Source of the DNA: Pseudomonas citronellolis
GTDB taxonomy: Bacteria > Pseudomonadota > Gammaproteobacteria > Pseudomonadales > Pseudomonadaceae
NCBI RefSeq assembly: GCF_900112375.1
Contig: NZ_FOLS01000016.1
Coordinates: 93,759 to 157,758 of the forward strand
Direction: 5' to 3'
Length of the DNA stretch: 64,000 bases
The notes under the pieces are model-generated. The model worked only from the letters and a program-made list of their open reading frames with translations. It searched no databases and was not told the DNA's origin. The position numbers were made by a program, and so were the translations under genes. Of the stretch, positions 52,444 to 60,310 are shown one piece after another. Numbering within the stretch: the first letter of the stretch is position 1; every line of letters begins with the position of its first letter.

Positions 52444-53620
52444 TGAACTCTGGATCGCGGGAGCCGGGTCAGGGAAAACGCACAAGATCATTACTGAAGC
52501 CATTGAGGCCATCAAGGCTGGTGGGCGTGTGCTTGTAGTCACCTACACGACCAATAATCAGGCAGAGTTACGCACTCGTTTTGTTGAGCTGTATGGTGCT
52601 AGCAGTGAGCACTTCGTCGTCAAGGGGCTGTTCTCTTTTTATCTGGAGGATATGGTACGTCCCTATCAGAGCGAGGTATTTCCAGATCGGATCACGACTA
52701 TCTCGTTCACTGAGAACAACCCTCACTTGATACCAGGTACAACCTACTACATTGAAGGCAGAGCTGAAAAATCAGAAGACGGCACGATCAACCCGCTGCA
52801 TTACCTGACGCCCTGCAAAACCAAGGCTTACTCTGGATTGCTGGCGAAACTTTCGACCCTCATTGCGAAGCTATCCAAAGATGCCCCTGCCAAGCGGCTG
52901 AAAGAGATTTATCAAAGGATCTTTTTTGATGAAGTGCAGGATTTGGTCGGTTGGGACTACGACGTGATCAAATCACTCAACAAGGTCATGGTCGACTCGA
53001 TCTGTTGTGTCGGCGACTTTCGACAGACAATCTACACCACGACTTTCGGCCATAAGGCTCCGCAGACGCCTCAACAGAAGGTCGATTACTTCGTCGGAAA
53101 AATGAAGTTCGAAAAGCATTCGATGCCGACGAATCGCAGGTGTATCCAAGAAATCTGCGATTTCTCCGACACGATCCACCCTGGGCTGTATGACAAGACG
53201 GTGTCGGGTATCGAGAAAGTTCCAGACGAAATATCGCATCACCATGGCATCTTCATAGTGAAGCAATCTCAGGTGAGCGATTACCTGGCAGCGTTTCAAC
53301 CCCAAGTACTGCGCTGGTCGTCAACCACCGGCACTGGATACCTACCGGCTAACCTTATCTGTTACACGTTTGGTTCCTGCAAAGGCTTAGGCTTTGATCG
53401 AGTGCTTGTGATCCCGTCAGATAAACATCTGAAGTTCGTTGGCGGGAATGCCAAGGTGTTCGACAGGGATAAAACGGAGGAGTCGCGAAACAAGCTATAT
53501 GTCGCGATCACCCGCGCGCGCTATAGCCTGGCCTTCCTCGTCGAGGACAAGAAGGTGAAAGGGCTCCCTTATCCCATATGGGATGGCGCTGGCGCGCTCA
53601 CTGCAGCGATTGAAAAGTGA
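52436..53620 (+). CDS. gajB: GajB-like UvrD/Rep-type helicase (Gabija)
   Basis: This 394-residue protein starts at a TTG (52436), with GAGGTG 8 bases upstream, and overlaps the gajA end. Helicase motifs in order are Walker A WIAGAGSGKTHK, motif Ia VVTYTTNNQAELR, Walker B IFFDEVQDLVG, motif III VGDFRQTIY and motif VI KLYVAITRARYSL. It is short, as GajB proteins are compared with UvrD. Together with the upstream nuclease it should form the Gabija complex, which acts against phage DNA (family knowledge). Confidence 0.87.
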   Translation: MPNELWIAGAGSGKTHKIITEAIEAIKAGGRVLVVTYTTNNQAELRTRFVELYGASSEHFVVKGLFSFYLEDMVRPYQSEVFPDRITTISFTENNPHLIPGTTYYIEGRAEKSEDGTINPLHYLTPCKTKAYSGLLAKLSTLIAKLSKDAPAKRLKEIYQRIFFDEVQDLVGWDYDVIKSLNKVMVDSICCVGDFRQTIYTTTFGHKAPQTPQQKVDYFVGKMKFEKHSMPTNRRCIQEICDFSDTIHPGLYDKTVSGIEKVPDEISHHHGIFIVKQSQVSDYLAAFQPQVLRWSSTTGTGYLPANLICYTFGSCKGLGFDRVLVIPSDKHLKFVGGNAKVFDRDKTEESRNKLYVAITRARYSLAFLVEDKKVKGLPYPIWDGAGALTAAIEK

Positions 53621-53690
53621 GGCGCAGAGGCTGGCGAATCATCAATGTCGAGATAGATGAAATACTCTATGTCTCATAGGCACATCGAAT

Positions 53691-53748
53691 GGCTGCTTTG
53701 GGCCGATTGCTGCCCTTCATCACAGGCAGCTACCGGCCAGAAGCAGCC
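53691..53748. repeat. Inverted pair of the dispersed intergenic motif
   Basis: GGCTGCTTTGGGCCGATTGC (53691 on) and GGCAGCTACCGGCCAGAAGC (53725 on) form an imperfect 24-bp inverted repeat around a 10-base gap. It lies between gajB and the PIN gene and may act as a terminator for both converging operons. Confidence 0.6.
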
Positions 53749-53803
53749 GGTCACAAACGGTAGAATCCGAACATAGATGAATATTCAGCCGCAAAGCTGC
53801 GAC

Positions 53804-54268
53804 CTAGAACACCCATCCCTCTTTCTCCATAAAGCCCTCAAGGCTTAAGAATGGGATTTTGAAGTGCGAGCAAATATTCGGGATTTTCACTGCGTTTGGC
53901 TTGAGCCGCTCTAACGTCACAACTGTCCCACCAACGGCAAAGGCTCGGGCAATGAGGAAGGCGTCTGCATTGCGACCGCCCTTGATGAGTTTTTGCCTTT
54001 CAATATTGGCTTGAAAGTGAGGAACAGCGTAGATTTTTGCGACGAATCCCGCTTCGGTAGCATCAGGGATGGTGAATAGACCGGCATTTGCCTTAGCCCA
54101 GTCAGTATCGGTACCTGAACCGTCGTGTAATTCGCGATATGCCTCGCGTGTGGACGTGATCATGCCTTTATCGACCAACTGATCAAATTGCTTCCAAAGC
54201 GATACGAAGCGTGAGCGATAGTAATTTTTGTGGAGGGCCGAAATAACGGTGGTGTCGAGTACATACAT
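53804..54268 (-). CDS. PIN-domain (DUF4411-like) putative toxin
   Basis: This 154-residue protein begins MYVLDTTVISALH, with the first PIN aspartate. Further acidic positions are in TREAYREL, GRNADAFLIARAFA (the second conserved Asp) and VVTLE. This is typical of the DUF4411 PIN family, which are RNase toxins partnered with ImmA-like proteins. The start ATG at 54268 shares a base with the stop of the ImmA/IrrE gene, so the two are coupled. The operon order is RHH, ImmA, PIN. Confidence 0.8.
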   Translation of the reverse strand: MYVLDTTVISALHKNYYRSRFVSLWKQFDQLVDKGMITSTREAYRELHDGSGTDTDWAKANAGLFTIPDATEAGFVAKIYAVPHFQANIERQKLIKGGRNADAFLIARAFAVGGTVVTLERLKPNAVKIPNICSHFKIPFLSLEGFMEKEGWVF

Positions 54269-55419
54269 TAGAGGCCACCCCACGCAAATTTTTCTGCAAA
54301 GGTGGGCAGGCTCTTCGGCTTGAGATTCAAGTACTCGGCTAGCTGCCCTTGATCGAAGCGATTCTGGTAGTACCTGGTAAACGCGAGGTCTATGTAACGT
54401 TGTCCCAAGTAGGCACGGTGGCTGTTGTAGTAATTGCCGGAAGATGAACTCTTGGGTTTTACCTGCGCTGCCCATGTATCGGCTGCGGCGGAGTACTCAT
54501 CAGCACTGACCAGTTTCCGATCAAGGAACTTGCGATAGATCACCTCGCGACTGACATTAAAGCGCTTGGCAATCTGCTCTGCGGCCGCGCGACTGATTTG
54601 AACTCCAACAAGTATATCGTCAAGCACATTGTCAGGGACTAAGACGCGAGCGGCTAGGCCATTGCAGATGACTTCAATCTTTCGGTCTTCATCGCCTAAG
54701 TGCTTGAGATACGAGTCATCAAGAATATCGATGCCGCTGGTATGGAAAAGCAAATGCCCTAGCTCGTGGAAGAGCGTAAATATCTGCCTCGACTTCGTTG
54801 CGCTGTTGTTGATGTAGACAACCGGAAACTCGGCATCGTAGAGGCAGAATCCGAAGTAATTCGGGGTGTGGAAGGCATCCTTAAAGGCGTATACCCCGGC
54901 GCGAGCTGCAAATATCTCACGCCAATTATCGAGCGCCTCGTCCACGCTTTTCCAACTAGCCTGCTCCTCGATGGAGACTCCGAGATAGCTTCGCACTTCT
55001 GCTGCGATGTCATCGATGGAAGTGTTGGGCGAAAACTTCAAGTCGCGGGTTATCAAGCTCTTCGACGGATTGGTGCCGTCATTCAGCTCCGCCAAGTTGA
55101 TTTGCATGGCTTGGCCACGACGCAACAGCAGCCGAATGTTGCGCGGGATCGCAGCGAAATCATCGGCTGGAAGCGTACGGAAGGATTGCTGAACAGAGGG
55201 CAGTGCCGGCGGGCTCGGGAAGAAAAATACGGCGACAGGAGTTTTGAATTTGTCGGCCATCTCCTCAATCTGGGCATAGGAGGGCAATGCTTCTCCAGCT
55301 TCCCACGCTGCGATTTTCTTAAAGATCAGGCCGGCATCTTCTATTGAATAGCCGGCACGTTCGCGCGCCCATTGGACGACAGCGGGGGTAATCGGCAGGC
55401 CTTCCTTTACGTCTGCCAT
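54268..55419 (-). CDS. XRE-ImmA/IrrE family protein (antitoxin/regulatory peptidase)
   Basis: The 383-residue protein has an N-terminal helix-turn-helix (ITPAVVQWARERAGYSIEDA, WEAGEALPSYAQIEEMADKF) and a zinc metallopeptidase motif HELGHLLFH in the middle. This is the ImmA/IrrE layout often paired with DUF4411 PIN toxins. The start at 55419 lies behind GGTGGAG and 1 base after the RHH stop; an ATG at 55434 would overlap it. It may repress the operon and cleave a partner on stress. The C-terminal 100 residues are of no known fold. Confidence 0.83.
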   Translation of the reverse strand: MADVKEGLPITPAVVQWARERAGYSIEDAGLIFKKIAAWEAGEALPSYAQIEEMADKFKTPVAVFFFPSPPALPSVQQSFRTLPADDFAAIPRNIRLLLRRGQAMQINLAELNDGTNPSKSLITRDLKFSPNTSIDDIAAEVRSYLGVSIEEQASWKSVDEALDNWREIFAARAGVYAFKDAFHTPNYFGFCLYDAEFPVVYINNSATKSRQIFTLFHELGHLLFHTSGIDILDDSYLKHLGDEDRKIEVICNGLAARVLVPDNVLDDILVGVQISRAAAEQIAKRFNVSREVIYRKFLDRKLVSADEYSAAADTWAAQVKPKSSSSGNYYNSHRAYLGQRYIDLAFTRYYQNRFDQGQLAEYLNLKPKSLPTFAEKFAWGGL

Positions 55420-55420
55420 T

Positions 55421-55693
55421 TCAGTGGTCTCCACCCATCTTCATAGATAATGGCACGGGCACGTCGTGCTTTATGAATAGGTCTAGCAACGCTTCGGCCA
55501 GGCAGTCTTTTACGTTCTTGCCGTTCCTAGATTGCACCATGCGTAAGCACGATTTCACGTCCGCAGGGAAGTATGCAGAAATGTTGACCTCGCCTTCCTT
55601 GTGGACCTGACGAGCCTGGGGGATGGCCACCGGCACGCCCGCCCTCTCGACCTTCACTGATTTATCGGATTGCTGCAAGTGCGTCTTAGGCAT
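55421..55693 (-). CDS. Ribbon-helix-helix-like small protein
   Basis: This 90-residue protein has a basic N-terminus and an RHH-like segment EVNISAYFPADVKSCLRMVQ followed by KNVKDCLAEALLDLF. This fits antitoxin-like RHH DNA-binding proteins. It is the first gene of the three-gene operon with the ImmA-like and PIN proteins and probably autoregulates it. An octamer repeat array lies 14 bases upstream of its ATG. Confidence 0.7.
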   Translation of the reverse strand: MPKTHLQQSDKSVKVERAGVPVAIPQARQVHKEGEVNISAYFPADVKSCLRMVQSRNGKNVKDCLAEALLDLFIKHDVPVPLSMKMGGDH

Positions 55694-55706
55694 GCGGAGT
55701 GTCGAC

Positions 55707-55746
55707 TTGAGAGATTGAGAGATTGAGAGATTGAGAGATTGAGAGA
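55707..55746. repeat. Five tandem TTGAGAGA octamers
   Basis: TTGAGAGA is repeated five times without interruption (TCTCTCAA on the coding strand). The array sits 14-53 bases upstream of the RHH start codon, between promoter and gene. Short arrays like this can gain or lose units by slippage and so change expression. The rest of 55747-56177 shows no credible gene: one plus-oriented motif copy near 55888 and an AT-rich promoter-like segment at 56110-56150. Confidence 0.85.
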
Positions 55747-56177
55747 ATCTAGCCCATAAGCGACGCTTGCAGGAGTCAGGCTGCTGAACGGTTAGAAGTG
55801 GTGGCGTCGCCTGAATGAAGGTCCGCGCTCAGCCACAGGCGATCATTTTGGAGAGTCCGCAATATTAGGACGATTTCAGCGGGGGCAGCAGGCAGCTTTT
55901 GGCCGGTTGCAGCCAATGGTGAACGGCAGATAGCCACTAACCCATGTTCCCCCCACATTTTGGACCCTGTCGATGCCGGGTCAGCGTGCAGGCCGGCCGG
56001 GAAGCTTGCCAACTTCGGAACCAGCACCGCGCTCAGCAAGGCCCGGCGAAGTCCCTGCTCCCTCCGCTCGCCCGCAACCAAAAACAACCCTCCCCTTCCC
56101 TCACCGCCCCCTTTTACATATAAGATATGATTTCATATTAATTTGACATCACCGCAAGCGGCGAGGAGTGGCGAGGC

Positions 56178-57173
56178 ATGTGGTTCGCAAAGGGGGCGAA
56201 GGAACTGGCGGGTGAGGTGGGTGAGCTGTGCCGGCAGTGGCTGGCGGGGAATTGGCGTAGCCCGGCCGAGTGTGCCGCGCTGAACCGCCACCGCGAGCTT
56301 GCGCTGGCCCTGCAGGATGTTCAGAGCCACTGGCAGGAAGACCGCGCCACTCTCGCACGCCTGGCGGAACGTCACGACCGCGTCGATGAAACCCAACTGC
56401 AGGAACTGCAGGCCTCGCTCAGCTTGCGCGAGCAACAGCAGGCCGAGACCGAGCAGGCGCTGAAGCGTGCCGAGGAGTGGGCCACTGCAGTCGAGGCGGA
56501 GCGGGCGCGGCTGCTGGAGGAGCAGCAGGTGTGGGAGTTGACCAAGCAGACGCTGACCGAGGGTTGCTGGGACCTCAGCGTGGTCGATGGCAACCCCGAT
56601 CATCCCGACAACGTGATTCGCTGGTCGGATCAGTTCCGTTCGTTGATCGGCTACAACCGCCAGGAGTTTCCCGATGGCTGGGACAGTTATTTCGCCATCA
56701 CCCAGCCCGAGGACCAGCAGCGCGTCATGCGCGCCTTCGGCGAGATGATGGCCGACCCCACCGGGCAGCGCGTCTATGTCGTCGAGTACCGCATGCGTCA
56801 CAAGACCCGCGGCGACCTGTGGTTCCGCGAGCGCGGGCGTTGCCTACGCGATGCCAATGGCGTGCTGTTGCGGGTGACCGGCGCAACCCGGGAAATCACC
56901 GATGAGAAGGCTGCGGAGGCGCTGCGCGAGCGGGAGCAGGTGAGCATCCAGAACACCTACGCCGAGATTTCGCAGATGGCGGGCGTGATCAAGGGCATTG
57001 CCGAGCAGACCAACCTGTTGGCCCTGAACGCGGCCATCGAGGCGGCGCGGGCGGGTGAGCAGGGGCGAGGGTTTGCCGTGGTGGCCGACGAGGTGCGCAA
57101 CCTGGCCAAGCGCACCCAGGACTCGGTGCTGCACATCCAGTCGATGCTCAACAAGCAGCAGGGCCAGGGCTGA
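56178..57173 (+). CDS. Soluble PAS mini-chemoreceptor
   Basis: This 331-residue cytoplasmic protein has a coiled-coil-like region (residues 50-120, [20 protein letters not shown]) and a PAS domain at about 125-230 ([20 protein letters not shown] ... [20 protein letters not shown]). It ends in a short chemoreceptor tip, [18 protein letters not shown], then [17 protein letters not shown]. It lacks transmembrane segments, HAMP and most of the methylation helices. It probably senses a cytoplasmic signal or redox state and talks to a CheA complex. No che genes are nearby. The ATG follows GGCGAGG. Confidence 0.85.
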   Translation: MWFAKGAKELAGEVGELCRQWLAGNWRSPAECAALNRHRELALALQDVQSHWQEDRATLARLAERHDRVDETQLQELQASLSLREQQQAETEQALKRAEEWATAVEAERARLLEEQQVWELTKQTLTEGCWDLSVVDGNPDHPDNVIRWSDQFRSLIGYNRQEFPDGWDSYFAITQPEDQQRVMRAFGEMMADPTGQRVYVVEYRMRHKTRGDLWFRERGRCLRDANGVLLRVTGATREITDEKAAEALREREQVSIQNTYAEISQMAGVIKGIAEQTNLLALNAAIEAARAGEQGRGFAVVADEVRNLAKRTQDSVLHIQSMLNKQQGQG

Positions 57174-57334
57174 TCTCAGCGAAATCGGCCCCTGTTCCAT
57201 CCGAAATCTCCCACCCACATTCGCCCTTGTGAGCCTACAAACCCCGTCGATAGATTCCGTTCCTGCCACGGTCAATCCCGTGGCCCGGATCGCAGTCCGG
57301 CGATAACCAACGTGCACGAAGCGCCGACGCACCT

Positions 57335-57469
57335 TGCACAGGCGCTTTTTCTTGCCTGCTGTTATGTGCAGCCATGGCGAGCCGTGCGGGGCAGGCTTCG
57401 GCCTGGCCGGTCTTTACGTTGGTTAACCGGTACTGCGACCCCGCACGGTCCGCCGCCCTTTCCGGGCGG
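57335..57469 (+). promoter_or_regulatory. Structured RNA leader, copy 2
   Basis: A hairpin with TGCACA/TGTGCA outer and AGGC/GCCT inner pairs (57335-57370) comes first. A long stem GCCGTGCGGGG (57381 on) with CCCCGCACGGT (57439-57449) follows. It encloses a UUCG-loop hairpin GCAGGC-TTCG-GCCTGGC and a CCGGT/ACCGG pair. Then comes CCGCCC-TTTCC-GGGCGG (57453-57469). The order and key sequence blocks match copy 1 at 13506-13668, and the stems differ by compensating changes. It precedes two small coupled ORFs. Function unknown; a cis-regulatory RNA is likely. Confidence 0.65.
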
Positions 57470-57502
57470 GCGGCTCCTTCCTCCGAAACAGGAGCAACGG
57501 AA

Positions 57503-57586
57503 ATGCCTAAACACCCACTGTTCGTTGTACGTGCCTTGCTGTCCTCCCTCCCCTTCGCCTCCATCCCGGAGGTGCGTCATGCCTGA
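57503..57586 (+). CDS. 27-residue leader peptide ORF
   Basis: MPKHPLFVVRALLSSLPFAS and seven more residues make a short hydrophobic peptide with CAGGAGCA before its ATG. Its TGA (57584-57586) overlaps the start of the next ORF at 57579, so its translation should open the downstream start. It may be a true small membrane peptide or only a coupling device. The leader copy 1 has no equivalent ORF. Confidence 0.5.
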   Translation: MPKHPLFVVRALLSSLPFASIPEVRHA

Positions 57587-57854
57587 TCGCAAGCTGGTAC
57601 CGCTGCAATCCCAGGCCTTCGATGGCGTGCTGTATGTCGACCTTTCCGCCCCGGCGGAGCATCTCTACGACGTGGCCGAACGCCGGCTGAACGCGCTGGA
57701 GGACCTGCTGCGGGTGCTGGAGGTGCACGAAGGCCATGATGTGCTGGTGCATGAAACGGCGCGGGTCGCCTCCGCCCTGGTGCCGCTGGTGGGCGAGGCC
57801 CGGCAGTTGTATGAGCTGGCGCGCAAGCGCGCACTGGCCCCCGCCAACGCGTAA
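57579..57854 (+). CDS. Small helical protein of unknown function behind a structured leader
   Basis: This 91-residue cytoplasmic protein has CGGAGG 8 bases before its ATG. It reads MPDRKLVPLQSQAFDGVLYV, then helical segments (AEHLYDVAERRLNALEDLLR and LVGEARQLYELARKR). It shares the leader type and the alanine/leucine-rich helical nature of the protein at 13701. A strong terminator follows. No family recognised with certainty. Confidence 0.7.
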   Translation: MPDRKLVPLQSQAFDGVLYVDLSAPAEHLYDVAERRLNALEDLLRVLEVHEGHDVLVHETARVASALVPLVGEARQLYELARKRALAPANA

Positions 57855-57874
57855 CTCCGCTCCACTGCCTGACC

Positions 57875-57909
57875 AGGCCGGCGCCCGTGTGAACGGGGCC
57901 GGCCTTTTT
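57875..57909 (+). terminator. Intrinsic terminator after the small-ORF operon
   Basis: AGGCCGGC and GCCGGCCT form the stem around a 15-base interior with further G/C pairing, followed by TTTTT. It lies just before the convergent GST gene end. Confidence 0.85.
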
Positions 57910-57918
57910 CGTGCGGGC

Positions 57919-58578
57919 TCAGTCGCGGTCGGGCGCGCCCAGCGGGAACAGCGGGCGGTAGGGCCGGGCCTCGTCCACCGCCCTGGCGAACGAGGGGCGC
58001 GCCAGCAGGCGGGCGCGGTAGGCGCGCAGGGTCGGGTAGGTCTCGCCGATGGGGTGCGTCCAGTCGGCGTAGAACAGCGAGGGCGCGGCCGCGCAGTCGG
58101 CCAGGGTGAAGGCTTCGCCCGCGGCCCAGGTGCGGCCCGGCAGCTGGCCTTCCAGCCAGGCGTAGGCGCGTTCGAGCTTTTCCACCGCGTCGGCCACGGC
58201 TTCCTGGCGCTTGCTCGCGTCGCCCGTCAGCGCGCCGCCCACGGCGTGTTGCACCGGCGTCATCACGTGCAGGTCGAAGAAGCGGTCGAGAAAGCGCACG
58301 TCCAGCGCCGCCAGCGGGTCGTCCGGCAGCCAGCGCACGGGGCCGCCGTGGGTGAGCTGCAGGTATTCGATGATGATGCTGCTCTCGGCGAGGCTGCGCT
58401 CGCCGTCCAGCAATAGTGGGAACTTGCCCAGCGGCCATAGCCGCAACCACTGCGCCGCGTGCTGCGGCGTGTCGGGGCCGATGCAGCGGAATTCGAAGGG
58501 CGTCTGGTTCTCGTACAGCGCCATCAGCACCTTCTGGGTGTACGAGGAAAACGGATGACCGTAGAGCACGAGCGCCAT
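57919..58578 (-). CDS. Glutathione S-transferase family protein
   Basis: This 219-residue cytosolic protein has a thioredoxin-like N-terminal domain (MALVLYGHPFSSYTQKVLMA, with the Ser of the active site) and the conserved ESSIIIEYL that binds glutathione. A helical C-terminal domain follows, with the family motif TLADCAAAPSLFY. The ATG at 58578 gives the standard start; the open frame to 58650 adds a non-family extension. It probably conjugates or reduces an electrophilic compound; no neighbour specifies which. Confidence 0.88.
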   Translation of the reverse strand: MALVLYGHPFSSYTQKVLMALYENQTPFEFRCIGPDTPQHAAQWLRLWPLGKFPLLLDGERSLAESSIIIEYLQLTHGGPVRWLPDDPLAALDVRFLDRFFDLHVMTPVQHAVGGALTGDASKRQEAVADAVEKLERAYAWLEGQLPGRTWAAGEAFTLADCAAAPSLFYADWTHPIGETYPTLRAYRARLLARPSFARAVDEARPYRPLFPLGAPDRD

Positions 58579-58931
58579 GGCGGACCGCCTGTTTGCTGTG
58601 GGTGTGCCAGCGGCAAGTGGTAGCACAGCCTGCCGGGGGCTGCATGCCAACCGACCGGCGACGCGTTGTCCAGTGGTCGCTTTTCATTATCGACAATGTA
58701 TATAAATTCCTGGCGCCTTATATTCGGCAGAGGTTCAAAAGACCACGAAAACTGTCACCTGGAATTTACACTTCCAATAACAAAATCAAATAAGAATTTC
58801 CTACATGATTTCATTCCAAGATTATCGAAAAATACTCTGCGGGCGCCTTGGACAGGTAGGCGAACGACAGCTAGCTTCAGCTTGAACGCCGCAGTCCTGG
58901 CGCCCTCCACCATCCACAGGGAAGTACGAAG

Positions 58932-59555
58932 ATGGCCTTCGATCGCTTCAATTCCCGTATTGCAATCACCCTCGGCCAATTCACTTTATTGAAACGCGCC
59001 GACCTGTTATTCGACCGTTATAGCGAGCCCTATATAGTTTCCCTCGCCATCGATACTTCGAATATCCAGCAGGGTGCCCTTACTTTCAATTACATGCCCT
59101 TCCCGAAAGTTCGCCAGGGCTCGACGGTGAGCATGCTCGGCGACGGCCACCTGCTGTATGGCCCGGCCAACCCCGGCGAGTACGTCGCGCTGTCGTTGCT
59201 GATGATGGAGTCCGACCGCGACCTGCGCGAGGCGGGCGAGCGCATCCGCGACGTGGTCGGCAGCAAAGCCGCCGACCTGGGGCTCAAGGCGGTGATGCTG
59301 GCCAACCCTGGCTCCGCCGCCGTGGTCGCCTTGCTCAAGGAACTGACCGCCTTCACCGCCGGGCGCCTTGCCAGCGATGGCGACGACGAGCTGTTCCGCA
59401 CCGAGGGCGCCTTCCTGCGCGACCAGCCCAACCCCTACCACATCAACCGCAGCTACCGGCAGGGCAACGACTTCATCGACCTGGAGTTGCGCATCCTCCC
59501 GCTCGACGCCCCCAACGGCGAAGGCGCCACCCCGCAGACGGTGGAACTCGCCTGA
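58932..59555 (+). CDS. Uncharacterised protein, first gene of a hydrolase operon
   Basis: This 207-residue protein starts MAFDRFNSRIAITLGQFTLL and has a beta-rich N-terminal half and a helical C-terminal part (LMMESDRDLREAGERIRDVV, VVALLKELTAFTAGRL). It has no signal peptide or membrane helix. I recognise no family. It opens a tight operon (33- and 14-bp gaps) with a peptidoglycan-directed protein and a lipase-like protein. The 350 bp upstream are AT-rich, unlike the rest of the region. It may be an immunity or accessory factor for the two hydrolases, which is speculation. Confidence 0.7.
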   Translation: MAFDRFNSRIAITLGQFTLLKRADLLFDRYSEPYIVSLAIDTSNIQQGALTFNYMPFPKVRQGSTVSMLGDGHLLYGPANPGEYVALSLLMMESDRDLREAGERIRDVVGSKAADLGLKAVMLANPGSAAVVALLKELTAFTAGRLASDGDDELFRTEGAFLRDQPNPYHINRSYRQGNDFIDLELRILPLDAPNGEGATPQTVELA

Positions 59556-59588
59556 GCCCTGCCCCGCCCCATTACCGAGGAACGCACC

Positions 59589-60296
59589 ATGGTCACCGGA
59601 CTGGATCTGTACACGCTCGCCGCCACGAAAAAGAACCAGAAGTACGCCAACGTGCTGGTCCCCAAGGACAACCCCAACTGGAACGGCCCCTGGGACTGCG
59701 CGGAATTCGTGTCCTGGGTGGCCTACCAGAAGCTGAAGAAGCTCTACGGCTGCGTGAACAACCAGGGCAACCCGGCGACCACCGAGGCCTATTCCGGCGC
59801 CTGGGTGCATGACGCCAGCAACGGCACCCTCATCCCCACCAACGAGGCCGACGCCATGCTCACCGCCGGCGTGGTGCTGGTGCGCAAGCCGCCGCTGCCC
59901 GGGCACATGGGCCACGTCGCCATCACCGACGGCGCCGGCAAGACCATGGAGGCCGCCGGCACCGGCCTGGGCGTGCGCGCCGGCAATGTCACCGGGCGCG
60001 TCTGGGACTATTACTGCCGCCTGCCCGGTGTGAGCTACAGCAGCAACCCGGGCACGCCCAGGCTCAAGCCGCCGCCCTCGGTCATCCGCCTGGAGCAGCC
60101 GAACGTGAAAGGGCCGAAGGTGACGGAAATCCAGCAGGCGCTGAAGGCGGCCGGCTTCGACCCCGGCAAGATCGATGGCGCCTACGGCCCGCACACCACC
60201 GCGGCCGTGGCCGCCTTCCAGACCACCCACCGCCTGGTCGCCGATGGCGTCGTCGGCCCGGCCACCGCGCGCGCACTGAAGATCCAGTGGCCCTGA
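59589..60296 (+). CDS. Cysteine hydrolase (C40/CHAP-like) with peptidoglycan-binding domain
   Basis: This 235-residue protein has a putative catalytic Cys in GPWDCAEFVSWVAYQK and a His in PGHMGHVAITDG, a pattern like NlpC/P60 or CHAP amidases. The C-terminal 65 residues are a PG_binding_1 domain (VTEIQQALKAAGFDPGKIDG, YGPHTTAAVAAFQTTH). No signal peptide is seen, so export would need another route or lysis. It lies between an unknown protein and a lipase-like protein in one operon. Confidence 0.8.
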   Translation: MVTGLDLYTLAATKKNQKYANVLVPKDNPNWNGPWDCAEFVSWVAYQKLKKLYGCVNNQGNPATTEAYSGAWVHDASNGTLIPTNEADAMLTAGVVLVRKPPLPGHMGHVAITDGAGKTMEAAGTGLGVRAGNVTGRVWDYYCRLPGVSYSSNPGTPRLKPPPSVIRLEQPNVKGPKVTEIQQALKAAGFDPGKIDGAYGPHTTAAVAAFQTTHRLVADGVVGPATARALKIQWP

Positions 60297-60310
60297 GCAG
60301 GAGACCGAGC

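Noticed and set aside
55776..56087. 103-codon minus-strand frame between the RHH gene and the chemoreceptor
   Set aside because: It covers a motif copy and repeat-like DNA, has no ribosome-binding site and shows no domain. It looks like intergenic DNA.
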